This document shows, one piece after another, positions 17,587-26,104 of a DNA stretch of 64,000 nucleotides. This DNA comes from Lewinellaceae bacterium (GTDB taxonomy: Bacteria; Bacteroidota; Bacteroidia; Chitinophagales; Saprospiraceae). The notes below the pieces were generated by a model that saw only the letters and a list, made by a program, of their open reading frames with translations, made no database searches and was not told the origin of the DNA. The position numbers and the translations under genes were made by a program. The stretch's first letter is position 1. Every line of letters begins with the position of its first letter. The stretch lies in the NCBI GenBank assembly GCA_020636405.1, contig JACJXW010000004.1, positions 1,054,001-1,118,000 of the forward strand. The letters are read 5' to 3'.

Positions 17587-18373
17587 ATGGAATAAGGCCG
17601 AAGCTCCACAGTTAGTAGAAGCAATATCGCCCTGCAGTATTTACAATAATACTTTCCTGCACGGCGAAACCATCACCTACAAATTGTATTACAATTGGAA
17701 CTTTGTCTGGCTGGCCGCCGGCGAGGTGACCTTCCGGGTGCGGGAAAAAGAGGATCAGTATCACCTGTCTGCCTATGGCAGTACTTACAAGTCCTATGAG
17801 TGGTTCTACAAGGTCCGGGACAAGTACGACACCTATGTCGATAAGAATACGCTCCTGCCCGTCCTTTCCATCCGCGACGTGCACGAGGGAAAGTACCGCC
17901 TTTACGATAAGGTGACCTTCGACCAGAGAAAGGCAAAGGCCTACTCCCTGCGCGGAAAATCCAAGGATACGGCCGAACTATCGGAATACAATATTGAGAA
18001 TTGTATGCACGATATCCTTTCCATCATTTATTATACCCGAAACATTGAATTCGAGGATTACCAGCCCGGCGCCCGCATACCGGTCAAGATATTCATGGAC
18101 AAGGAGGTCTGGCCCCTGAGAGTGGAATACCAGGGCAAAGAAGCCGATGTGAAGGTTAAGGGCCTGGGCCGCTTCAACACCATCAAATTCAGCCCCGAGG
18201 TGATCTCCGGCTACGTGTTCGGCGAAGGCGGCGCCGCCATGAACGTATGGGCTTCCGATGATAAGAACAAGATCCCGCTCATTATCGAGTCTCCGGTATC
18301 GGTAGGTTCAGTAAAGGCCGTCCTGAAAGAATACAACGGCCTGAAGTATGACCTGGCCTCGGAAATGGAGTAG
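17504..18373 (+). CDS. DUF3108-family periplasmic protein
   Basis: This is a 289-residue protein with a signal peptide (MKLKLFRMSLIGTMLILLMAFA). The mature part fits DUF3108: FLHGETITYKLYYNWNFVW, GEVTFRVREK, the strand YGSTYKSYEWFYKVRD and the end motif VYEYQ-like IKFSPEVISGYVFGEGG. The family is widespread in Bacteroidota and has no settled function; it is probably a periplasmic or outer-membrane-associated beta-rich protein. The start codon lies inside the 3' end of the flippase-like gene (83-base overlap), so translation of the two is probably coupled. Confidence 0.8.
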   Translation: MKLKLFRMSLIGTMLILLMAFAAPERTKWNKAEAPQLVEAISPCSIYNNTFLHGETITYKLYYNWNFVWLAAGEVTFRVREKEDQYHLSAYGSTYKSYEWFYKVRDKYDTYVDKNTLLPVLSIRDVHEGKYRLYDKVTFDQRKAKAYSLRGKSKDTAELSEYNIENCMHDILSIIYYTRNIEFEDYQPGARIPVKIFMDKEVWPLRVEYQGKEADVKVKGLGRFNTIKFSPEVISGYVFGEGGAAMNVWASDDKNKIPLIIESPVSVGSVKAVLKEYNGLKYDLASEME

Positions 18374-18405
18374 GGGGCTCGAGCGTTGTGGATCCGTCTC
18401 CGCAT
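18372..18405. repeat. Short dispersed intergenic repeat, copy 1
   Basis: AGGGGGCTC (18372-18380) and CCGTCTCCGCAT (18394-18405), with GTTGTGG between them, share all three blocks with the gap before ruvA (55001-55046), although in a different order. Downstream GGAGGCGCGGAT can pair partly with the second block. Confidence 0.4.
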
Positions 18406-18491
18406 GCCCGGAGGCGCGGATTCAGGATTGTCGATAACACAGGATTACCCGTACCTTTCTGGTGGTGATCCTGTTTCAATTTCATAGGACG

Positions 18492-19127
18492 ATGAAAAAA
18501 ATACTTGCCGCTATCGGCCTTCTCGCCGTCTTTGGACTGGGCTTCTGGGCCGCCAGCTGGTACTTTCGGGAGAAAGCGGAAGAGGAGATACGCAGCCAGG
18601 GTACGGTGCTGCTGGAAAAAGTGAGCAAGGTGCGCAAACTGGTGACGGTGGAGGGCAACTTCAGCGAACTCTACGATGAGACCAACATCCGGAAGTTCAC
18701 CCTCTATGTACCTATGCCCAGTACCTGGAGCTTCTCCAAGCAGGCTATCCTCAAAGTCACTGGTAAGGTGCTGGTTGGTTACGATATGGAAAAGATCAGC
18801 ATCACGGTAGACAGCCTGCAGCGCCGTATCGTTATTGGCAACCTACCCGAGCCTCGCATCCTCTCCATCGACCACGAGGTAGAATACAAAAACCTGGAAG
18901 AAAGCTTCTTCAACAGCTTTACCCCCGAAGATTATACGCGCATCAACAAGAACGCCAAGGCTGTTTTGCGGCAAAAAGCACAGGAGAGCCGCCTGATTGA
19001 CGAGGCTCGCCGGGAAGGCAACCAAATGCTCGACGTCATGCGCTTCCTTGTGGAATCCGCCGGCTGGAAACTGGTGGTGGAACAGGGGGGAGTGGAAGTG
19101 CCGGTGGATAGTTTGTTGCGGGATTGA
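18492..19127 (+). CDS. DUF4230-family membrane-anchored protein
   Basis: This 211-residue protein has one N-terminal membrane helix (ILAAIGLLAVFGLGFWAASW) followed by a domain matching DUF4230: KLVTVEGNFSELYD, LKVTGKVLVGYDMEKISI, VIGNLPEPRILSIDHEVEY and a C-terminal helical part with MLDVMRFLVESAGWKLVVE. The function of the family is unknown. It is probably exposed to the periplasm. The ATG at 18492 begins the membrane helix. Upstream, TTG at 18428 and TACCTTTC at 18452-18459 form a weak promoter candidate with a 21-base spacer. Confidence 0.75.
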   Translation: MKKILAAIGLLAVFGLGFWAASWYFREKAEEEIRSQGTVLLEKVSKVRKLVTVEGNFSELYDETNIRKFTLYVPMPSTWSFSKQAILKVTGKVLVGYDMEKISITVDSLQRRIVIGNLPEPRILSIDHEVEYKNLEESFFNSFTPEDYTRINKNAKAVLRQKAQESRLIDEARREGNQMLDVMRFLVESAGWKLVVEQGGVEVPVDSLLRD

Positions 19128-19149
19128 ACCTTTTGATTTTTGATTTGCG

Positions 19150-19243
19150 ATTTATGATGTTTGATGTGCGCTCAGGGAGCGTCGGGAGTTGTTCGGGCAA
19201 ATCAAACATCAAACATCAAACATCATAAATCATAAATCATCAT
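19150..19243. repeat. Intergenic inverted repeat with simple-sequence arms
   Basis: ATTTATGATGTTTGATGT (19150-19167) is repeated as a perfect inverted copy at 19213-19230, 45 bases apart. The right arm is flanked by near-tandem ATCAAAC and ATAAATC units, so the arms themselves are low-complexity. It lies between two convergent genes, where it could also act as a bidirectional terminator. Confidence 0.6.
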
Positions 19244-19271
19244 ATCTTTCCCTAAATAAGAAGGAAGAACC

Positions 19272-21257
19272 CTATTTAAACAACAAGCCTACCGTCACGA
19301 AAAATGACTGCTCCGGCGTCACCCTTCCTGCAAAAGGCTCCCCATTTCGCTCAACGGCTATCCTGTCTTCCAGGGGAAGGCGCTCTTTCTTATTGAAAAA
19401 CTGTCGGCGTTCTTTGAGGTAGAGGTGTTGCTGTCGGGCGAAGGGCAACATATACCCTCCCCGGATGAACAACTCCTGGCCCGGGTGCAACTCCAGGGCC
19501 ATCTCCAGGGACAGCTTCAGGCTGTGGATGCGGCTGCCGTAGTAGAGGTTGATCCGGTCGGCATTGAAGCGTTTATTATCGGCTTTGAACTTTCCGAAAT
19601 CATTTTCCGCCGCGCCGATCTTGCGGGCATACTTGTGGTGGCTGTGTTGTGCCACTGCCCGGACGAAGAAGGGCCGCCCCTTTGATAGGTTGAGCTGGGT
19701 GCCCAGCCCCAGGGAGCGCTCCCGGTAGATGCTGTTCCACAGGTCGCGCGACCAGCCGCCGCGCACGAAGAAGTTGGGCCGGAAAAAGAGGTTGAAGTCC
19801 AGGTGTGCAATGGGCTCGAAACTGCGGGTATTCCAATCGCTGGCGACATCGAGTATGGCGGGGCCGTCCGCTTGCTCCAGAAAGGCAGCCCGCATGTTGG
19901 CGGCGGGCGTTTCCAGGAAATGGGAACCCAGGCCCACCATGGTCTGAAAGCGCCATTTGAAGCCATCGGGCTTGTCCATGGAGGGCGTCACCTTGCCCAT
20001 GAATTCAGTGCCGTCGCTGGTGGCGCGCAGGATGGAGTCGCGCCGCGTTTGGAGGCGGGCGATGAAGAGACTGTCGAATACCTCCGTGGCCTTCTCCTGG
20101 TTGCGCATCTGTACGACGGTCTGTTGCAGGCCGGTGCTTAAGGGGGTAGTATTGTAGTTTTTCCAGAAATCTTCATCGTAAGTTCCGGTGATCTCCAGAA
20201 ATTCGTCGCCCCGGTTTAGCCGGCCGAGGTAAGGCACCGGTTTGCCTCGGCCAGCCTGGATCTCGGTGATGGCGATCTCATTGCTGTACAGGCCGCCGTC
20301 GCGGTACACCCCTTCGCGCAGGGCATTACTGAAGTACCATTTGTCTTCCACCTTCCGGTAGTTGACAGTATAGCGATTGGCGTTCCAGTTGCCGGCGTAA
20401 AGCGGGTAGTCGTCGATCTTGCGCAGGCCCTCCGGCAGGATCTCGAACTGAGCGCGCAGGAAAGCATAGGACAGGGTATCGATGTATATGGAGCCCTTCA
20501 TGCGGCCTTTGCCGCCCTCCGCCCGGTTGAACCCGATCACATAAACGGGCTTACCTTCATAAAAAGTCACGGTTTCTATCCAGTATTTGTAATCGTCGAA
20601 GTAAGACTCATCGATGAAGTCTTCCCGGTTTTTTACGAAGTCGAAACGGTGGGCGGCCATGTGGCCGGAAGAGAAGCCGGAGTGCTGATCCACTTCTTCG
20701 GCAGAGAGGATGATCTTGCGGCCCTGAATGAGCCCCACCTGGCCTTCTTTGGTATTGCGGTAGCTGGTTTTGTAAATGTCCAGCACTCCTTCCGCCATAT
20801 AGAGGTATTCCTGAACGGCATTGGTCCGGGACTCCCGGTAGAAACCGGTCACGGAGGTGGCATTGTCCGGATAGTTGTCCGGGATGCGGCGCACGGCCCG
20901 CCGGATGATGTCCTCCACCGCCCGTTCGTCCATTACCACGACCTCCTGCAAGCTGGCCGGTACGGCTTTGATCCGTATGGTTGCCGGGCTTTGCAGGGCG
21001 CTCAGCGGCCGTTCGTAAGTGGCGTAACCGATAAAGGAGACCGACAGCTTCGACTGGCTATAGGACTGGGGGACCTTAAGGGTGAAGCTGCCATCTTCTC
21101 CTGTGACTGTGCCGATGCCCTTTTCAGGAATGCCCACATGAGCGTAGGCAAGTGCTTTACCGTTGTCGGCATCCTGTACTTTGCCGGTAATGATAATAGA
21201 TTGGCTGTAAACCAGGCTGCTGAAGAGCAGCAGGAAGATTGCAGTTAACAGTCGCAT
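19272..21257 (-). CDS. Carboxypeptidase-regulatory-domain outer-membrane-associated protein
   Basis: This 661-residue protein has a signal peptide (to about residue 18, LVYSQ). A carboxypeptidase-regulatory-like domain follows (about 20-100): ITGKVQDADNGKALAYAHV, then GEDGSFTLKVP and VSFIGYATYERPL. The rest contains a conserved-looking segment VVVMDERAVEDIIRRAVRRIPDNY (about residue 107) that I associate with Bacteroidota families built like DUF5686, then beta-rich sequence that ends VTVGLLFK, suggesting an outer-membrane barrel or an associated domain. No enzymatic motif is evident. The gene is alone on the minus strand, converging with the DUF4230 gene and divergent from the GNAT gene. Confidence 0.72.
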   Translation of the reverse strand: MRLLTAIFLLLFSSLVYSQSIIITGKVQDADNGKALAYAHVGIPEKGIGTVTGEDGSFTLKVPQSYSQSKLSVSFIGYATYERPLSALQSPATIRIKAVPASLQEVVVMDERAVEDIIRRAVRRIPDNYPDNATSVTGFYRESRTNAVQEYLYMAEGVLDIYKTSYRNTKEGQVGLIQGRKIILSAEEVDQHSGFSSGHMAAHRFDFVKNREDFIDESYFDDYKYWIETVTFYEGKPVYVIGFNRAEGGKGRMKGSIYIDTLSYAFLRAQFEILPEGLRKIDDYPLYAGNWNANRYTVNYRKVEDKWYFSNALREGVYRDGGLYSNEIAITEIQAGRGKPVPYLGRLNRGDEFLEITGTYDEDFWKNYNTTPLSTGLQQTVVQMRNQEKATEVFDSLFIARLQTRRDSILRATSDGTEFMGKVTPSMDKPDGFKWRFQTMVGLGSHFLETPAANMRAAFLEQADGPAILDVASDWNTRSFEPIAHLDFNLFFRPNFFVRGGWSRDLWNSIYRERSLGLGTQLNLSKGRPFFVRAVAQHSHHKYARKIGAAENDFGKFKADNKRFNADRINLYYGSRIHSLKLSLEMALELHPGQELFIRGGYMLPFARQQHLYLKERRQFFNKKERLPLEDRIAVERNGEPFAGRVTPEQSFFVTVGLLFK

Positions 21258-21408
21258 GATTCTGTTTTAGGTGAACGATGTAGATTGTTTCTTTTGGGTT
21301 GACGGATTGGGTAGGGTGAAGTTACAACGATATTTTTTTTTAACGAATCCTTAAGGATATGCTGAAATAGAGCACAAGGTTTCCGGATAGCCTTCCTATT
21401 TTTAGGGT

Positions 21409-21897
21409 ATGAAAGAATGCAGCTTTTCAGAGATCAATAACGACGGCCGCTCACAACTCCGGCAGTTCGTTCGGGAGTACTGGGGGGGAGACAGGATGGT
21501 AACCCGCGGCAGGATACACTACCCGGCGGAACAACCTGGGTTTTGGGCCGAAGAGGCCGGACGCCCGGTGGGCCTGCTCACCTACGACCTTCAGGCTGGC
21601 GAAATGGAGGTCACCTTGTTGCAGAGCCGGGACCGGGAGCGGGGCGTTGGCACCCGCCTGGTAGAACTGGCCCTGGAAAAGGCGCGCGCCCTGGGTTGTT
21701 CCCGCGTCTGGCTGGTCATTACCAATGACAACATCCGTGCCTTTCGCTTTTACCAGAAGCGCGGTTTCGGCCTGGTGCGCTTGCATTATGATGCGGTGCG
21801 GGAGTCGCGCAAGCTGAAACCTCAGATACCCGAGCTCGGGCAGGAGGGAATACCGATTCGCCATGAGCTGGAGTTGGAACGCAGGCTGGAGGGGTAG
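21409..21897 (+). CDS. GNAT-family N-acetyltransferase
   Basis: This 162-residue cytoplasmic protein transfers an acetyl group from acetyl-CoA to an amine; the substrate is unknown. The GNAT pyrophosphate-binding loop is seen as RERGVGTRLVELALEKA (about residue 77), followed by VWLVITNDNIRAFRFYQKRGF, the usual motif B with Asn, Phe and Tyr. The length is typical. It stands alone between the carboxypeptidase-domain protein and the end of the beta-glucan locus, with which it converges, so a link to the sugar locus is not supported. Confidence 0.88.
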   Translation: MKECSFSEINNDGRSQLRQFVREYWGGDRMVTRGRIHYPAEQPGFWAEEAGRPVGLLTYDLQAGEMEVTLLQSRDRERGVGTRLVELALEKARALGCSRVWLVITNDNIRAFRFYQKRGFGLVRLHYDAVRESRKLKPQIPELGQEGIPIRHELELERRLEG

Positions 21898-21943
21898 CGT
21901 GGGGTCGGTTATTAAACTTATTCGACACAGCATTTTCCAGCAG

Positions 21944-22876
21944 CTACTGCCTCATCAGATCCTGAACGGCCATTTTAGGGGTGCGGTCCACCTTAAATAA
22001 ACCCCAATGCTTTTCGGGTTCCATTGGGTCGGGCGATCCTTTCCACGGTTCGTCGAAGGCTTCGAATACAAAGGTGACAATACGCTCGGCGGCAGTCCAT
22101 TCCATCAGGTCATCGTAATAGATCTTTTGCAATTCCTCATTGACATGCTGAGCGTTTATCCCCCGGCCATTGGAATTGGTCGTCCAACCGGCTTCCGTGA
22201 TCACAGTCGCTTTATCGGGGTATAAGTCGGCTACGGCGTAATAGTTTTCTTTGGTGTATTCCAGCGATTCGTGGATATGCTTGTATTCCCAAACCGGATA
22301 GGTATGAATGGAGATGAAATCGACTACTGCTCCTAAAGGCTTTAGTTTACTCAACCAGGGGACATAGTTTTCGCAGAAGGTAACCGGCTGTTTAGCCCCT
22401 TGTTTGATCAGCTTTACATACTCTATCACCCGATTGACGGGTACATAGTGGTCCGTCCAATCCACGCAAGCCTCATTACCGGCCGACAACGCGCAAATAA
22501 TTTCGGGATACTGATTGGCCAGGTGGATAAGATGGTTTATGCGCTTCAGGTTTCCGGTACGGTTCGTCTCCAACTGTTCTTCTGAATAAACACCGCCCCC
22601 CCACGGACAGCCGAAGTTATTCATTTCGGCTTCGATGAAGGCCCCCAACATCAGCTTAAAGTCCAGCTTTTCGTTGCGAATGACCTCTAATACGACCTCA
22701 CTGTGCCGGTCGCAGTCATAGAGGCGCAAATATTTCCAGTGCCCCTGAAGGATCAACAGGTCTTCTTTAATTTGGGCATAAGTAGGGTAGGGGCCTCCGG
22801 GTTGCTGCCCTTCCCGGAACCCCGAATAACAGATGGCGCTTCCATAGGGGAAAGGCAGTTTTTCAGAATGATTCAT
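21944..22876 (-). CDS. Cytoplasmic GH17-family glycosidase (distal)
   Basis: From the ATG at 22876 this is a 310-residue TIM-barrel enzyme of the GH17 type, a family of beta-1,3-glucanases and beta-1,3-glucanosyltransferases. The acid/base Glu135 lies in LSAGNEACVDW and the nucleophile Glu228 in VITEAGW; the strand end FISIHTYPVWEY also fits. There is no signal peptide, so it should act in the cytoplasm, unusual for a family that mostly attacks polymers outside the cell. An open frame extends upstream past the ATG, but that part overlaps the neighbouring GH17 gene and lacks family features. It is the last gene of the beta-glucan locus, 44 bases after its paralogue. Confidence 0.83.
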   Translation of the reverse strand: MNHSEKLPFPYGSAICYSGFREGQQPGGPYPTYAQIKEDLLILQGHWKYLRLYDCDRHSEVVLEVIRNEKLDFKLMLGAFIEAEMNNFGCPWGGGVYSEEQLETNRTGNLKRINHLIHLANQYPEIICALSAGNEACVDWTDHYVPVNRVIEYVKLIKQGAKQPVTFCENYVPWLSKLKPLGAVVDFISIHTYPVWEYKHIHESLEYTKENYYAVADLYPDKATVITEAGWTTNSNGRGINAQHVNEELQKIYYDDLMEWTAAERIVTFVFEAFDEPWKGSPDPMEPEKHWGLFKVDRTPKMAVQDLMRQ

Positions 22877-22920
22877 GGGCGATTTTACTTCTGAGTGATG
22901 ATTTGCTGGAGAAAGGCGGA

Positions 22921-23805
22921 TTAGAATTTGAGGTTCTCCTGGGCGTCCCATAGGCCCCAGTAGGCGCCTACATCTCCTTCTGCACCGACTTTCCAAGCTT
23001 CGTCAAAGGAGGAAAAATAGAACACCTCGATGTCCTCCTGAGCCGACCATTGCTGAATATTCAAAAAATATCTCAATGCGTTATCCATGGAGGGTTGGGC
23101 ATCGCCTGTGCCCGTACCCTGGCTGGGCCATCCGGTCTCGGTGATGATCACCTTCTTTCCTTGTCCCGCATGTAAAGCCTGATAATACATCTGCTTGGCG
23201 TGCATCAAAGAATAATCGATATGGCAACCCTCCCAATACGGGTAACAATTGGCTAAGATAACATCGCATGCCGCTGTAATGTTGGGGCGGACACTGAATT
23301 CATAATAGGCATCTACATATCCTACCGTAGTGTCCGGCAGTGCTTCCTTAACCCGGGCAATGTATTCCAGCAGTTCTTCTTCGGTCAGGTCTTTTCGATA
23401 CATGACCTCATTGCCAACGGCGGCAATATCCACATAGCCTTCTTTTGCCAGTTTTATCAGGCCCGCTATTTCTTCTTCGATCAATGCCTTATCATCACCC
23501 AACCAGGCGCCAACCAAGGTTTTCAATCCGAATTCACGAGCGATGACAGGAATCAGTTCATTTCCCTCAATACAGGAAAAAGAACGGACCCACTTTGTGT
23601 ATGGGGCAATAATGGCCATACGGCGCCGTATCTGGGCTTCGGTCAGTATGGAGCCTGGTTTTTGCCCTTCAACATAGGCGCTGAAACACAGGCCGTGCAT
23701 GCCGTTGTTCAACGCGCTGCGGAACAACTTACGGAAGTCTTCCGGGCTTTTTCCGGAATAATCTATTCCTTTTAATCCTTCTGCTTTTTCTGCTCTGAAT
23801 GACAT
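22921..23805 (-). CDS. Cytoplasmic GH17-family glycosidase (proximal)
   Basis: This 294-residue TIM-barrel protein has clear GH17 active-site motifs: acid/base Glu133 in AAVGNEVMY and nucleophile Glu223 in VIITETGWPS, which follows the classical GH17 signature closely. It has no signal peptide. The C-terminal segment FYFSSFDEAWKVG and AYWGLWD completes the barrel. It is a distant paralogue of the next gene downstream and of the lipoprotein GH17 at 31.3-32.6 kb. The likely substrates are short beta-1,3-gluco-oligosaccharides imported by the transporter encoded upstream; transglycosylation is an alternative. Confidence 0.87.
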   Translation of the reverse strand: MSFRAEKAEGLKGIDYSGKSPEDFRKLFRSALNNGMHGLCFSAYVEGQKPGSILTEAQIRRRMAIIAPYTKWVRSFSCIEGNELIPVIAREFGLKTLVGAWLGDDKALIEEEIAGLIKLAKEGYVDIAAVGNEVMYRKDLTEEELLEYIARVKEALPDTTVGYVDAYYEFSVRPNITAACDVILANCYPYWEGCHIDYSLMHAKQMYYQALHAGQGKKVIITETGWPSQGTGTGDAQPSMDNALRYFLNIQQWSAQEDIEVFYFSSFDEAWKVGAEGDVGAYWGLWDAQENLKF

Positions 23806-23923
23806 ATTATAAAAGTTTCATGAGACAAATTTTTGATTTTCATGTTTATCTATGGCCCGCAGCGCGTACCTGCTTATCCGATACCTCTTGTCCCCGTCGA
23901 TTGGCCACCCGGGGTTTGGGCGC

Positions 23924-24562
23924 TTAGAAGACCCCTCTGCAATTCTCTTTCAATGACACGACGATCCTGTCAACTTCAGTGGCGCCATTGGGAAGTTCTT
24001 CAAGTTCTAAACCAGGATAGGATAACGCTTCTTTCCAACTTTGAATGGTAGCGCTAAAGAATTGAGAGGCTGATGAATCCGTTTCATAAACGATTATATC
24101 GTATGATTCCCCTTTGTCACCTCCAAACCGTGTGATAACCTGCCATTCTCCGTTTCTTTTAAAAGAAGTGTTGGTATGATCCGATTGGGGATAATATTTA
24201 TTATCTGAGGGTTTTAACAGCACCCAAATATCTTTATCATGGGAATCCGGATAAACCCCCATTGTTAAAATTCGGCATTTGACGGAATCGCCTTCAACCG
24301 GTGATATTATCTGGACCTTTTTTACCGGTAACTCTACTTGTAATTTGTTCCCTTCCGCCACCTGTTCAATTTGGCCAGGTACCGTAACGGTTCCGACCGA
24401 GTATCCGCCAAAAATGATCAATATGAAACCGATTATCGCCAGTGGGATTTTCAGTTTGATATCCATCAGGCCGAGGGATGAGTCATTTATCTTTATGCTA
24501 TCAAGGATCGCAATCAGGATTAACGCGGCGCCAACAATTATGATCACTATTTCTGCAGACAT
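23924..24562 (-). CDS. Small two-helix membrane protein of unknown function in the glucan locus
   Basis: I do not recognise this 212-residue protein. It begins with two membrane helices (IVIIIVGAALILIAILDSI near residue 5, and IPLAIIGFILIIFGGYSV near 40). A soluble domain follows with an Ig-like pattern: VQIISPVEGDSVKCRI, DIWVLLKPSDNKYYPQS, NGEWQVITRFGG. If the topology is as it appears, both termini lie on the same side and the domain may be cytoplasmic or periplasmic. It lies between the transporter and the GH17 pair on the same strand, so a part in glucan sensing or transport is possible but unproven. Confidence 0.7.
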   Translation of the reverse strand: MSAEIVIIIVGAALILIAILDSIKINDSSLGLMDIKLKIPLAIIGFILIIFGGYSVGTVTVPGQIEQVAEGNKLQVELPVKKVQIISPVEGDSVKCRILTMGVYPDSHDKDIWVLLKPSDNKYYPQSDHTNTSFKRNGEWQVITRFGGDKGESYDIIVYETDSSASQFFSATIQSWKEALSYPGLELEELPNGATEVDRIVVSLKENCRGVF

Positions 24563-24634
24563 ATTCTACAATTTTAGAAATGGCATAATAATTTGTATTA
24601 AAAAAGAGAAGCGAATGATCTCGGTATCGTAAAG

Positions 24635-26065
24635 TTACAATTTCCCCCTTCGCGCTTCCAACTCTGCTTTTATTTCTCGTGCCCGCTCTTCTGTCAGGCT
24701 GTATTTCCACATCACCAAAATGGCCAATCCTGCTGTTAATGCCGGAATGACAATATCTGCAACGCGCAATTTGGTCATAGTTTCGGCGGTTTGTTGAGCT
24801 AAAGTCTGGTCAAATCCCACCATTTTTAAAACTGCTCCTCCCAAAACCAACGCCAGTGCCTGGCCCAATTTCACCATCCACCAATAGATAGCGCCAAACG
24901 TTCCTTCTTTACGTGGCATACCGTTATTCAATTCATCCAGGTCACACACGTCTGCCGTCATACTCATCATGAGGGTAAATAAGCCGCCAATGCCGAAGGA
25001 CATTAGCGGAATGGGCATAAAGATCAGGAACGGGTTGCTTGGGTTGAAACTCCACCACTTAAGCCCATAACCCACAATGGAAATAGCGGTTGAAATGATA
25101 AAAGCTTTTCTCTTGCCCAATTTGTCGGCCATCCATGAAACAATAGGTATGATCAAAAATGCAGTTACAATGGCGCTGACCGTGGAGAACCACGCCGGCC
25201 AATTACCGGCAAGGCCGTAGTCTCCATTGAACATGTAGAAGACAATGATGAAAAAGCTGAAAGATGCCACCATTTGAAATCCGTTGAAGACCAAAAAGGT
25301 AGCGCCGCACAATTTAACAAAGGGCTTGTTTTTACTGACCTGGACAATCCCCAGGAAAAGATCTTTCAAATTGGAGAACAACGTTTTTAAAGAAATTTCT
25401 TTCCTGTTCGCCATGTGGGAGGCATCAATCCCTCTACAGAAAATAGCGGGCAGTATCCCTAAAATAATGCATATCCCACCAACAATTATGGAAAGTTTAC
25501 GAACGCCGACGGCCTGTGATTCAAATAGATCCGGGTCTGCAATGAGCACCCAAAACCAGGGCACGATCATCCAGGCGATCTGGCCTACCGTTTGCGAAAA
25601 TGCCATCAGGCGGGTACGCTCATTATAATCGGATGTCATCTCATAACCTAATCCGATCAAGGGCGTTGAGAAAATGGTATTTCCAACCAAATACACCAGA
25701 GATAAAATGAGGAAATACCAAAAGTTGTAATTCTGAGTGTTATTCTCATCGAGTTGCCAAAGCACTGCAAACAATATCCCACTTAAAACGGCGCCGACAA
25801 AAATATAGGGCCGGCGTCTTCCCCATCTTGATTTGGTATTGTCTGAGATAAAACCCATAATGGGGTCTGTGATGGCATCAAAGATCCTTGGCAAACCACC
25901 TAATAAACCTGCCAGAAAAGGATCCATGCCAAAGGCAGTCAGTAAAAAGAACATGAAAATCCCCAATGCGCCCGGCAAAAGGTTATTCACCAGGTGGCCG
26001 GCGCCGAAGGCGGCCTTTTGTACTATGGGAACTCTATCACTAGCGGCAGTTGTATATTTTGACAT
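24635..26065 (-). CDS. GPH-family sugar:cation symporter
   Basis: This is a 476-residue inner-membrane carrier of the glycoside-pentoside-hexuronide (MelB-like) branch of the major facilitator superfamily, with about 12 membrane helices. The family loop is clear: DAITDPIMGFISDNTKSRWGRRRPYI near residue 65 (segment DPxxGxxSDxTxSRWGRRRP), and the second half contains MSMTADVCDLDELN near 370. It should import oligosaccharides with H+ or Na+. The neighbouring beta-glucanases and the cytoplasmic phosphorylase point to beta-gluco-oligosaccharides, such as laminari-oligomers. The start ATG at 26065 precedes the first helix. Confidence 0.9.
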   Translation of the reverse strand: MSKYTTAASDRVPIVQKAAFGAGHLVNNLLPGALGIFMFFLLTAFGMDPFLAGLLGGLPRIFDAITDPIMGFISDNTKSRWGRRRPYIFVGAVLSGILFAVLWQLDENNTQNYNFWYFLILSLVYLVGNTIFSTPLIGLGYEMTSDYNERTRLMAFSQTVGQIAWMIVPWFWVLIADPDLFESQAVGVRKLSIIVGGICIILGILPAIFCRGIDASHMANRKEISLKTLFSNLKDLFLGIVQVSKNKPFVKLCGATFLVFNGFQMVASFSFFIIVFYMFNGDYGLAGNWPAWFSTVSAIVTAFLIIPIVSWMADKLGKRKAFIISTAISIVGYGLKWWSFNPSNPFLIFMPIPLMSFGIGGLFTLMMSMTADVCDLDELNNGMPRKEGTFGAIYWWMVKLGQALALVLGGAVLKMVGFDQTLAQQTAETMTKLRVADIVIPALTAGLAILVMWKYSLTEERAREIKAELEARRGKL

Positions 26066-26104
26066 GACTTTTCGTTTTGATTATTGATTTTTTTTTTGAC
26101 GGTA

